NCBI GenBank assembly: GCA_008501835.1
Contig: QQUB01000085.1
Location: 1-8,661 of the forward strand
Direction of reading: 5' to 3'
Length of the DNA stretch: 8,661 nt
Source of the DNA: Bacteroidota bacterium
GTDB taxonomy: Bacteria; Bacteroidota; Bacteroidia; Chitinophagales; Saprospiraceae
A model generated the notes under the pieces. It had not been told where the DNA came from. It did no database searches and was given only the letters and a program-made list of their open reading frames with translations. Shown here piece after piece: positions 1 to 6,279 of this stretch; position 1 is the first letter of the stretch, and the number at the start of each line of letters is the position of its first letter. The position numbers were made by a program, and so were the translations under genes.

Positions 1-485
1 TGATCGTGGCTACCGGTTTTCTTTTAAGGGCAGTTGGAGGAGCATTTGCCATTGGAGTGGCCGTATCGCCCTGGTTGTTCATTTGTACCCTAATGCTTGC
101 TCTTTTGCTGGTGTTTGGAAAAAGACGACATGAGGTGGCCACACTGCGGGCTGAAGCCAAAAACCACCGGAAATGCTTAAAGGATTATAACCTACCCTTC
201 CTGGATGGCCTGATGTTTGTCAGTGCCGGAGCGGCCATTGTCACCTATTCCTTATATACCATGGCTGAAGATGTAGTCGCCAGGTTCGGAACAGAATGGC
301 TAATGGCTACTACTCCTCTCGTCATTTACGGCGTTTTCCGCTATCTATATCTTGTATATATCAAACAAAAAGGCGGAGACCCGACCAAAATGATGATCAG
401 AGACAAAGCCTTTATGATTAACGGATTGATATATGCCGCAACGGTTATTATGATTCTTATCCTGTCAAAATCATATACTCCTTAA
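1..485 (+). CDS. Polyprenyl-phosphate phosphoribosyltransferase (UbiA family), C-terminal part, truncated by left window edge
   Basis: Membrane prenyltransferase of the UbiA superfamily, most like decaprenyl-phosphate phosphoribosyltransferase, which joins PRPP to a polyprenyl phosphate at the inner membrane. The frame is open to the left edge (an Ile codon precedes the GTG at 6), so the GTG is internal and the N-terminal half with the first Asp-rich motif is missing. Numbering from that GTG, visible hallmarks are a GFLLRAVGGA-type helix (4-20), SPWLF (21-25), GKRRHE (38-43), an acidic KDYNLPFLD segment (59-67) that may be the second Asp motif, FRYLYLVY (111-118) and a GGDPTKMM loop (123-130). 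Hydrophobic helices lie at about 4-20, 22-38, 66-86, 101-118 and 136-154. The stop TAA is immediately followed by the ATG of the glycosyltransferase gene, which suggests one transcript and translational coupling. An alternative is another UbiA member, but the C-terminal signature favours the phosphoribosyltransferase branch. Confidence 0.85.
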   Translation, partial: IVATGFLLRAVGGAFAIGVAVSPWLFICTLMLALLLVFGKRRHEVATLRAEAKNHRKCLKDYNLPFLDGLMFVSAGAAIVTYSLYTMAEDVVARFGTEWLMATTPLVIYGVFRYLYLVYIKQKGGDPTKMMIRDKAFMINGLIYAATVIMILILSKSYTP

Positions 486-2087
486 ATGAATGGAAAAATA
501 AAGTCGGCCAATGGTTTTGCAATGAAGTTGGAAGCATATTTAAACCCATCCTGGATCAACAAAAGAAACGCTTCAATTATACTTGGATCCATTCTGATTT
601 TTACAGCCATTGTCCGAATATCAACTATAGACTCCCCGGCACTGGACAGAACTGACTGGAAAGAGATTGATCATATTATGATCTCTAAGAATTATTATGA
701 AAACGGATATAAATTCCTCTACCCGGAGGTAGATTGGCCTGCTGAGAATCCCAGGTACACAGCTATGGAACTACCAATAGCTCCATTCATTGCGGGACTG
801 CTTTACGGAGTATTTGGCTATAATGTATACACGGTGAGAATATTGACCTTTTTTGCATTTCTGCTGCTGATATTTTTCAGTTACAAACTGGTCAGACGAG
901 AAGCAGGCCTTTTTCTGGCTTTAATGACTGCTCTACTGGCGGGAATTCTACCATTATCCAATCAATTTAATAAGTACCTTTTTTCAGAACCTCTGCTTTT
1001 ATTCTTTTCGGTCTTTTCCGTATTTTACTATGCTGAGTGGGTTGATAAAAAAAAGGTTTGGCAACTTGTATTGTTCATAATTGGTTTTTCACTCGCTATC
1101 TCTCTAAAACCCACTTGTCTATATCTCGGATTGCCTCTTTTGTGGATTCATTACAGGGCAAATGGATTAAAATTAAAAAGATACCTTTCCTTCTTTTTAA
1201 CGATGATAGTTTGTTTGATACTCCCAGTGTGGTGGTACTCGCATGCCTATTACCTGGCAAATAACTACATCGATGTTTTCGGTGTATTTGGCGGGCAATT
1301 CGGAGGACATGATAAATTTCAGACTATCGGCATGCTGAGTGATCCTCAATGGTGGGCAACTATGTACTTCCGAATGAAACGCATGTTGCTTGGAAATATG
1401 GGACTTTTGATGCTGGCCATTGGGGTTGTCTATTCAGCTTATAGCTCAAAAGGAAGGTTATTCCTCTACTATTTGCTTTCGGTTTTGCTTTTCTTCATGA
1501 TCGTTGCAGAGGGCAACCTTGATACCACGTATAGACAATTGACCATTATTCCCCCAGCTGCCTTTTTCATATCGTTGGGATTTATTACTACTAGCACTTT
1601 TTTGTATCATTTAGCAAAACGGACAGGAGCTCATAAAATGACTTGCAAAATATTAGCTGTTGCGATCCCGCTTGGCCTCTTACTTTTTTTCCCGCTAAAA
1701 AGATTTGACATATATGAAGTTCCCAACAAGGAAACAGCCGTTCATAAAACTAACTGGCTTTTGGCGGAACAAATCAAGATTAATTCTCCCGGTACAAAAA
1801 AAATGGTGCTCGCCGGAGGATATACCACTCATAAAGGAGGAAACGACCTCAGTCCTATCCTTTATTATTACTCAGATTTACAGGGATGGTCCATACAGGA
1901 AGGGGAATGGGAAGAAGAAACCATTGAAAAATATTTCGACAAGGGGGCGACTATCTTCGCAGCGACCGGATACTCGCGTGAAGAGGAACTAGCCAAATTT
2001 GTCCAAACTTTAAAAACAAAATATAAAATCATTTATTACAATCCTGAAAAAGGATTATTGCTGCTGGACCTGACTCAAAAGTTATGA
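486..2087 (+). CDS. GT-C membrane glycosyltransferase, GT39/ArnT-like
   Basis: Polytopic inner-membrane glycosyltransferase of the family that takes sugars from polyprenyl-phosphate carriers on the periplasmic side. After a short N-terminal tail, helix 1 (29-47) is followed by a large first loop with acidic residues where GT-C enzymes hold their catalytic Asp/Glu (D54, D57, E60, D62) and the segment MELPIAP (94-100), typical of the family. Further hydrophobic segments lie at about 96-113, 115-134, 140-157, 165-183, 192-208, 210-224, 232-253, 303-320, 325-341, 352-374 and 386-402. A soluble C-terminal domain of about 130 residues (405-533) is probably periplasmic. The ATG at 486 abuts the upstream TAA; ATG 522 (M13) is a possible alternative. 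There is no Shine-Dalgarno sequence. The 3' end overlaps the convergent phosphatase gene by 6 bp. The sugar and acceptor cannot be read from sequence; a lipid-linked pentose is suggested by the UbiA neighbour. Confidence 0.82.
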   Translation: MNGKIKSANGFAMKLEAYLNPSWINKRNASIILGSILIFTAIVRISTIDSPALDRTDWKEIDHIMISKNYYENGYKFLYPEVDWPAENPRYTAMELPIAPFIAGLLYGVFGYNVYTVRILTFFAFLLLIFFSYKLVRREAGLFLALMTALLAGILPLSNQFNKYLFSEPLLLFFSVFSVFYYAEWVDKKKVWQLVLFIIGFSLAISLKPTCLYLGLPLLWIHYRANGLKLKRYLSFFLTMIVCLILPVWWYSHAYYLANNYIDVFGVFGGQFGGHDKFQTIGMLSDPQWWATMYFRMKRMLLGNMGLLMLAIGVVYSAYSSKGRLFLYYLLSVLLFFMIVAEGNLDTTYRQLTIIPPAAFFISLGFITTSTFLYHLAKRTGAHKMTCKILAVAIPLGLLLFFPLKRFDIYEVPNKETAVHKTNWLLAEQIKINSPGTKKMVLAGGYTTHKGGNDLSPILYYYSDLQGWSIQEGEWEEETIEKYFDKGATIFAATGYSREEELAKFVQTLKTKYKIIYYNPEKGLLLLDLTQKL

Positions 2088-2681
2088 TGAACCCCTGAAC
2101 GGTTTATAAAAGGATTGTGTTGCTAATTCCATAAGCTCACGGTCTCCCCGGCTATCACCATAGACTATTATTTCCGAAAAATCATCCAGATCAAATTCCT
2201 CTTTCAACCTGATGACTTTTTCAGGTCCATAACAATTCCGACCGTTCAGTTTTCCGGTGATTCTACCATCGACAACTTCGAGATTAGTACCAATAACCGT
2301 AAGATGATTTTCATCCCCCCACCTTGTTAACCAATTTTCTGCAGATGCACTGACAATAACCAATTGATGACCTTTTGATTTATAGGTATTAATGGTTTCA
2401 ACTACACCCGGACGCAAGAGATTGGGGATTTTTTCAGATGCGAATCTATCACAAACAGTTTGGAATTCATTCAATGGCATGCCCCCGAAAAAGTGAGTAA
2501 GGTAATATTGTTTGGTCCTCCAGTTGGGCAATAGTTTCAGTTTATAAAGAACAAGTACAGGAGAGAGGAAGGCCATACCTATCACAAAACGAATTGGCCC
2601 AAAAAAGTATCTGGTCAATTCCAACATGGAATCTGTTTTGGTCAAAGTACCATCGAAATCAAAAACCACAAGTTTACTCAT
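2082..2681 (-). CDS. HAD-superfamily IB phosphatase (phosphoserine-phosphatase-like)
   Basis: Cytoplasmic phosphomonoesterase of 199 residues. Motif I is D8-F-D10-G-T-L-T, with D8 the expected nucleophile. Motif II is the SAS triplet at 111-113, the motif III lysine is probably K155 in YGPEK, and motif IV is GDSRGD (175-180) with D176 and D180 for Mg2+. The helical cap spans about 20-90. A hydrophobic stretch at 33-46 could touch the membrane. The reading frame allows a TTG start at 2687, but ATG 2681 puts motif I at the usual distance from the N-terminus (MSKLVVFDFDG) and is preferred. Only 38 bp separate it from the divergent gene at 2720. Next to a UbiA phosphoribosyltransferase, a plausible role is removal of the 5-phosphate from polyprenyl-phosphoryl-phosphoribose; this is inference, and other small phosphoesters are possible substrates. 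Confidence 0.85.
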   Translation of the reverse strand: MSKLVVFDFDGTLTKTDSMLELTRYFFGPIRFVIGMAFLSPVLVLYKLKLLPNWRTKQYYLTHFFGGMPLNEFQTVCDRFASEKIPNLLRPGVVETINTYKSKGHQLVIVSASAENWLTRWGDENHLTVIGTNLEVVDGRITGKLNGRNCYGPEKVIRLKEEFDLDDFSEIIVYGDSRGDRELMELATQSFYKPFRGSS

Positions 2682-2719
2682 AATCAATAAACTAAGCGCC
2701 TAAACAAAATAACAAAGTC

Positions 2720-3658
2720 ATGGAACAAAAGTCAACAGAAGTTCAAAAAAGAACTCAAACAGGTCTCTTTATCAGGCTGATAAATCTTGGGTTGATTTCC
2801 CTCCTTATTTTTGCCTTAATTGTAGCGATATTATGGATAGTAAATCCCAAAATGTTGCTCTCCGCCCTGGAAATGATCTCTCCGGATCAGGAGATTATCA
2901 ATTTAGCCAGGGTAATGCAAACTTTTTATATACTGGTGCTATTATTCACAGGATTGTTACTTTTTACAAAGGGCGCCATTCAAAATTATCCAGGAAAAAG
3001 GTCATGGTTGGAAACTCCCGTTTCCATCAAAATTTTGATTGGAATCAGTATTATTCTCATGTTCGTCAATTATGAACTGGACATTACTAAAAATGCATTT
3101 AGAGAGGACGGGTTACTCGAGAACCTAACCGTTATTTTCACCTTCCTTGCCATGTTTATTTTAATTTTCCTGGGCATAAAAGAAACAAAGCGTATTGCCA
3201 GAATATTTTTGTTCCTGCTGGCCTTTGGAATCTTTTTATTTGGCATGGAAGAGATCAGTTGGGGCCAAAGGATTTTCGGCTGGGAAACTCCCGAGGCTTT
3301 AAAAACCATAAACCGACAAGAAGAAAGCAACCTTCACAATATTTTTAATGAATTTTTGAACGTTCTGTATGCGATAATTAATATCATTCTGGGATGCCTC
3401 TTCCTCTTCCGTAAATGGTTCATTCAAATTCTGGATTCCGTTCCTGCCCTGAAGCCAATCAAGTTTTATTACCCCTCAACTCATTTCTATTTTGCGGGCC
3501 TGATCTTTTTCTTCATGCTCCCTTATACGGCCTATCTCGATCAGAGAGGAGAAACCTTTGAGGAGGTGCTTGCTCTTTTATTATTTGTTTATGCATTGGA
3601 TGTGTTAGTCAGGAAAGGCTTTTATCCGTCATTTTTACCAATGAAAAAAGCTTTTTAG
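2720..3658 (+). CDS. Conserved multi-pass membrane protein with EE-x-SWGQR / NxQxExNLHN signature, function unknown
   Basis: I do not know a function for this 312-residue protein. It has about eight hydrophobic helices (17-41, 66-84, 102-118, 135-153, 159-176, 211-230, 255-273, 281-297). The striking part is a polar block directly after helix 5: E177-E178-I-S-W181-G-Q183-R184, then N198-R-Q200-E201 and N204-L-H206-N207 before helix 6. I recall this type of block in uncharacterised membrane proteins near polysaccharide genes, but cannot verify that here. Clustered Glu, Arg, His and Asn at a membrane boundary are compatible with an enzyme active site or an ion/lipid-binding site. It is the first gene of a + strand cluster, 14 nt before wecB, so a role in glycan assembly or export is a reasonable guess. 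ATG 2720 is the first good start; there is no Shine-Dalgarno sequence. Confidence 0.75.
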   Translation: MEQKSTEVQKRTQTGLFIRLINLGLISLLIFALIVAILWIVNPKMLLSALEMISPDQEIINLARVMQTFYILVLLFTGLLLFTKGAIQNYPGKRSWLETPVSIKILIGISIILMFVNYELDITKNAFREDGLLENLTVIFTFLAMFILIFLGIKETKRIARIFLFLLAFGIFLFGMEEISWGQRIFGWETPEALKTINRQEESNLHNIFNEFLNVLYAIINIILGCLFLFRKWFIQILDSVPALKPIKFYYPSTHFYFAGLIFFFMLPYTAYLDQRGETFEEVLALLLFVYALDVLVRKGFYPSFLPMKKAF

Positions 3659-3672
3659 AAATTCCTCAATCC

Positions 3673-4746
3673 ATGATTCCAAAAATTCTTTTTGTAGTAG
3701 GTGCCCGGCCAAACTTCATCAAAGTGGCTCCTTTAAGCAAAGCGGTTGCCAATGAACCTGAATTAGATTTCAGAATCGTGCATACCGGCCAGCACTACGA
3801 TGACCGCATGTCCGATATTTTTTTTAAAGACCTCCATATTCCAACTCCTGATTATCACCTCAAAATCGGCTCGGATACCCATGCAAAGCAAACTGCCCGA
3901 ATGATGATAGCATTAGAAGATCTTTGTCTGAAAAACTCATTTTGTGCCATCATTGTCATCGGGGATGTCAACTCTACCCTTGCCGGTGCTTTGGTGGGCG
4001 CAAAACTTAATATTCCGACAGTACACGTTGAGGCTGGACTAAGAAGTTATAACAGACAAATGCCCGAGGAAATAAACCGAATAGCCACCGATCATATCAC
4101 CGACTTACTGTTTGCTCCTACAAATATTGCCTTAAAAAACCTCCAAAACGAAGGCCTGGCAGCAAGGTCGTGGTTCAGCGGGGATGTAATGTATGATATG
4201 GTCTTAACAGGGGTAACAATGACTAAAAGCGAGATCCTTGAAAAATTAAAAGTCAAACCACAGGAGTTTTATTTGAGCACATTACATCGCCCCTATAATG
4301 TCGACAACCCTGACCAATTACAGGAAATCATCAATGCATTATCAACCCTGGATAAAAAAGTGGTCCTGGCTGCTCATCCGCGACTTAGACAAAAACTCCA
4401 ATCTTTTAAAATTACTCCTGGAAAGAATATTATACTCACTCAGCCACTGGGTTACCTTGAATTCATCACGCTGGAAAAAAATGCAGCCAAAGTAATAACA
4501 GATTCAGGAGGTGTTCAAAAGGAAGCGTTCTTTCTGGAAACACCTTGCGTCACCCTTCGTCCTGAAACCGAATGGACGGAAACCACTTTTAAGGGGGCAA
4601 ATGTTTTAGTAAAGGAGAGAACGATTGATGCCATTAGAAAAGAAGTTTTGAATAAAAGAGACCCGGAGTTTTCTGAAAAGCCCTTTGGCGATGGCCATGC
4701 TTCCGAGAAAATCATTGAAATTCTAAAGCAACAGATCCTGAATTAA
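3673..4746 (+). CDS. wecB: UDP-N-acetylglucosamine 2-epimerase, non-hydrolysing
   Basis: Cytoplasmic GT-B-fold enzyme that interconverts UDP-GlcNAc and UDP-ManNAc, supplying ManNAc-type precursors for surface glycans. Its 357 residues are close to the usual family length. Visible hallmarks are GARPNFIKVAPL (10-21), HTGQHYD (37-43), GDVNST (97-102, D98 matching the catalytic Asp), HVEAGLRS (118-125, E120), PEEINR (131-136, E132), LHRPYNVDNP (204-213, H205), AAHPRLR (233-239) and TDSGGVQKE (276-284), the UDP-binding signature near the C-terminus. The usual HRxEN reads HRPYN here; the catalytic His is kept. It lies 14 nt after the membrane protein and 6 nt before the deacetylase-like gene, so they are probably co-transcribed. 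No wecC-type dehydrogenase is in the window. A related epimerase acting on a modified UDP-HexNAc (WbpI-like) remains possible. Confidence 0.92.
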   Translation: MIPKILFVVGARPNFIKVAPLSKAVANEPELDFRIVHTGQHYDDRMSDIFFKDLHIPTPDYHLKIGSDTHAKQTARMMIALEDLCLKNSFCAIIVIGDVNSTLAGALVGAKLNIPTVHVEAGLRSYNRQMPEEINRIATDHITDLLFAPTNIALKNLQNEGLAARSWFSGDVMYDMVLTGVTMTKSEILEKLKVKPQEFYLSTLHRPYNVDNPDQLQEIINALSTLDKKVVLAAHPRLRQKLQSFKITPGKNIILTQPLGYLEFITLEKNAAKVITDSGGVQKEAFFLETPCVTLRPETEWTETTFKGANVLVKERTIDAIRKEVLNKRDPEFSEKPFGDGHASEKIIEILKQQILN

Positions 4747-4752
4747 TCTCCC

Positions 4753-5577
4753 ATGAAGGATTTTACCATTGACATTTACCTAAATCTGCTCGAAGAGTTG
4801 CAAAAATGCGGGTATCAGTTTCAAACCTTCCTGGAATTCCTGCACAAACCAGGCGAAAGAACCATCATTTTGCGTCACGACGTAGATGACCGGAAACTCA
4901 ATGCCTTGCGTTTTGCCAGAATCCAGTTTGAGAGAGGAATAAAAGGAACTTATTATTTCAGAATGGTGCCCCAAAGTTTTGATAAAGGTATTATTCGTGA
5001 GATTGCATCGATGGGACATGAAATTGGTTATCATTATGAAGATATGGATTTTGCGCATGGTGATCCAGAAAGGGCGATTGATCTTTTTAGGCAACACCTG
5101 GAAGACCTGAGAGCTTTAGTTCCAGTGTCAAGCATTTGTATGCACGGCAGCCCAAGATCAAGATTTGACAACCGGGACCTTTGGAGCAGCTATGATTATC
5201 ATGAATTTGATATCGAGGGTGAACCCTATTTCGATATTGATTTTGAACAGGTGTTTTATCTGACGGATACAGGAAGACAGTGGGACGGCACACAATTTAG
5301 CATTAGGGATGAAGTTACCAATCACTTTGGTCTTCAATTTCATTCAACCCTACAAATCATCCAGGCTGTTAAAAACAATCTTTTCCCGGACAAAGTATTA
5401 TTTACTTTTCACCCACAGCGATGGACAAACCAACAATACCTCTGGCTCAAAGAAAAATATTTTCAAAACCTCAAAAACCTGGTGAAATACTGGTTAAAAA
5501 AAAGAAATTCAAAAAGGAATAATCCTCACAAGATTCAGACCAAAAACAAAAAAGATGCACAAGGCCTATCCCAGTGA
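4753..5577 (+). CDS. Polysaccharide deacetylase-like (NodB/CE4-related) protein, cytoplasmic, atypical metal motif
   Basis: NodB-homology fold protein of 274 residues. Motif 1 is RHDVDD (41-46), corresponding to the Asp pair of CE4 enzymes. The segment GHEIGYHYE (88-96) matches the usual GHEIGNH lead-in, with H94 as the first metal-ligand candidate. The second His expected four residues later is replaced by M98; H102 is the next one. MHGSP (130-134) and FHPQRW (219-224) are further conserved blocks. There is no signal peptide or membrane helix, so it should act in the cytoplasm, on a nucleotide- or lipid-linked sugar rather than on finished polymer. The layout resembles the WbmS-like group found in O-antigen clusters. 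Residues from about 245 on form a strongly basic tail (KKRNSKRNN and beyond) encoded partly by the region overlapping the AraC gene. The gene starts 6 nt after wecB. Confidence 0.78.
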   Translation: MKDFTIDIYLNLLEELQKCGYQFQTFLEFLHKPGERTIILRHDVDDRKLNALRFARIQFERGIKGTYYFRMVPQSFDKGIIREIASMGHEIGYHYEDMDFAHGDPERAIDLFRQHLEDLRALVPVSSICMHGSPRSRFDNRDLWSSYDYHEFDIEGEPYFDIDFEQVFYLTDTGRQWDGTQFSIRDEVTNHFGLQFHSTLQIIQAVKNNLFPDKVLFTFHPQRWTNQQYLWLKEKYFQNLKNLVKYWLKKRNSKRNNPHKIQTKNKKDAQGLSQ

Positions 5578-5914
5578 CAGTCCTCCCCTGTTGCATAATC
5601 AATGGTTAAAAGAAGTAAATGATTTTATTGATGAACATCTAAGCGACCGTCATTTGACTGTTGCGGATATCGCTGCGGCGGTGTTCATGAGCGAGCGGCA
5701 ATTTTACCGCAAGTTGAAAAAAATTACCGGAAAAACCCCCAACCAATATTTAACTGAGATCAGGTTACAAAAAGCCAAATTACTCCTTGAGGATCAGGTT
5801 TTTGATACGCTCAAGGAGGTCGCTCTGAACGTTGGTTATTCCCGGTCCGATTATTTTTCCTTTCTCTTCGAAGCCAGATTCGGCATCAAGCCGTCGGCTT
5901 ATTTCTCTTCCTAA
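5555..5914 (+). CDS. Stand-alone AraC-type DNA-binding domain protein
   Basis: Small transcription factor of 119 residues consisting almost only of an AraC/XylS double helix-turn-helix. The first HTH spans about 34-57 (LTVADIAAAVFMSERQFYRK region), the linker helix carries TPNQYLTEIRLQKAKLLL (61-78), and the second HTH spans about 84-110 and ends in the FGIKPSAYF signature (109-117). The lead-in HNQWLKEVNDFIDEHL (14-29) resembles the piece that joins this domain to hybrid two-component regulators in Bacteroidota, yet no receiver, kinase or ligand-binding domain is present. The ATG lies 23 nt inside the end of the deacetylase-like gene, so it is probably the last gene of that operon and translationally coupled. 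Targets may include the dyads in the non-coding stretch that follows; that is inference. Confidence 0.85.
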   Translation: MHKAYPSDSPPLLHNQWLKEVNDFIDEHLSDRHLTVADIAAAVFMSERQFYRKLKKITGKTPNQYLTEIRLQKAKLLLEDQVFDTLKEVALNVGYSRSDYFSFLFEARFGIKPSAYFSS

Positions 5915-5968
5915 TCAACTTCCCCTTTAAGTTATCTAAAAACAACATCACAAACAGCTCAGAATGTC

Positions 5969-5994
5969 AGGATATTAGGATGATATGGCAGGAT
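5969..5994. repeat. Three AGGAT short repeats
   Basis: AGGAT occurs at 5969-5973, 5977-5981 and 5990-5994, with start-to-start distances of 8 and 13 bp, in the run CAGGATATTAGGATGATATG and the bases after it. It could be the remnant of a short tandem repeat or a cluster of protein-binding half sites. It lies about 55 bp after the AraC gene. The repeat is visible; its meaning is not known. Confidence 0.4.
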
Positions 5995-6084
5995 AGTGAG
6001 CGTGTTTTTGTTTAAATTTATGTTGTATTATTCAAGCAAATTTACATTTCTCAATTACACTTTCCCGATTATTTAAAGAACTCA

Positions 6085-6101
6085 TTTGACTGAAAGTCAA
6101 A
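6085..6101. promoter_or_regulatory. Dyad TTTGACT-gaa-AGTCAAA, candidate operator
   Basis: Perfect 7-bp inverted repeat with a 3-bp centre, giving a 17-bp symmetric site. It lies in the non-coding region about 205 bp before the sugar transferase ATG and about 170 bp after the AraC gene. The size and short centre fit a site for a dimeric DNA-binding protein better than an RNA terminator, as no T-tract follows. AraC-type regulators usually prefer direct repeats, so the AraC protein next door is not an obvious partner. Confidence 0.4.
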
Positions 6102-6187
6102 CAATTATTCACCTGAAACTTCAATCATAAAAGACCAGAAAATCAAAATCTACCCCCTTTCATCAGGACGCAATTGGTAAACCGATT

Positions 6188-6201
6188 AAAGTGTACACTT
6201 T
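6188..6201. promoter_or_regulatory. Perfect 14-bp palindrome AAAGTGTACACTTT, candidate operator
   Basis: The two 7-bp halves AAAGTGT and ACACTTT are exactly complementary with no spacer. A GTGTACAC core in an AT-rich non-coding stretch looks like a binding site for a homodimeric repressor or activator. It lies 9 bp before the long inverted repeat starting at 6211, so binding here could control transcription into the structured leader. Confidence 0.45.
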
Positions 6202-6210
6202 TCTGGTGTT

Positions 6211-6247
6211 TCCCAAATTGTAACAGTTCCTTTAAACCAATTTGGGA
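6211..6247 (+). promoter_or_regulatory. Long inverted repeat (10-bp arms, 17-nt loop), leader hairpin A:B
   Basis: TCCCAAATTG at 6211-6220 is the exact reverse complement of CAATTTGGGA at 6238-6247, with 17 nt between. In RNA this gives a 10-bp hairpin. Its right arm shares bases 6245-6247 with the base of the next hairpin, so the two cannot form fully at the same time. The left arm can also pair with a later segment (TTTCCCAA 6209-6216 with TTGGGAAA 6262-6269). Confidence 0.5.
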
Positions 6248-6279
6248 TAATACCTTTTCCATTGGGAAAAGGTTTATCC
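6245..6279 (+). promoter_or_regulatory. Extended hairpin just before the sugar transferase ATG
   Basis: ACCTTTTCC (6252-6260) pairs with GGAAAAGGT (6265-6273) around an ATTG loop, and the stem continues past one bulged T (6251) with GGATAA (6245-6250) against TTATCC (6274-6279). The result is a 15-bp stem in 35 nt, ending 27 nt before the ATG at 6307. The bases that follow are TTTG then A-rich, not a T-tract, so it is not a standard intrinsic terminator. It may be a leader RNA switch or a protein-binding hairpin; alternatively it is a DNA-level site. Confidence 0.5.

Noticed and set aside
6..8. GTG as start codon of the first gene
   Set aside because: The frame is open to the window edge and the visible protein begins in the middle of the UbiA fold, so the true start lies outside.
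2040..2056. Hairpin AATCCT/AGGATT behind the HAD gene as terminator
   Set aside because: Only 6 bp, inside the glycosyltransferase coding end, with no T-tract on the - strand.
2682..2687. TTG start for the HAD phosphatase
   Set aside because: ATG at 2681 is two codons later and gives the normal distance to the DFDGT motif.
2705..2735. Bacteroidota-like promoter on the - strand for the HAD gene (TTG, 21 bp, TATTTTG)
   Set aside because: The -7 element is one T short of TAnnTTTG, and such near matches are common in AT-rich DNA.
3645..3656. AAAAAGCTTTTT palindrome at the end of the membrane protein gene
   Set aside because: It encodes the Lys-Lys-Ala-Phe end, has no loop for a hairpin, and lies within an operon.
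5888..5900. AAGCC/GGCTT stem at the end of the AraC gene as terminator
   Set aside because: Five base pairs within codons of a conserved segment (KPSAY), followed by a mixed pyrimidine run rather than a T-tract.
5917..5933. AACTT/AAGTT stem after the AraC stop as terminator
   Set aside because: Five AT-rich base pairs and no T-tract; too weak.
6037..6044. TAAATTTG -7-like element on the - strand
   Set aside because: No -33 element at correct spacing, and transcription would run antisense into the AraC gene with no gene to serve.
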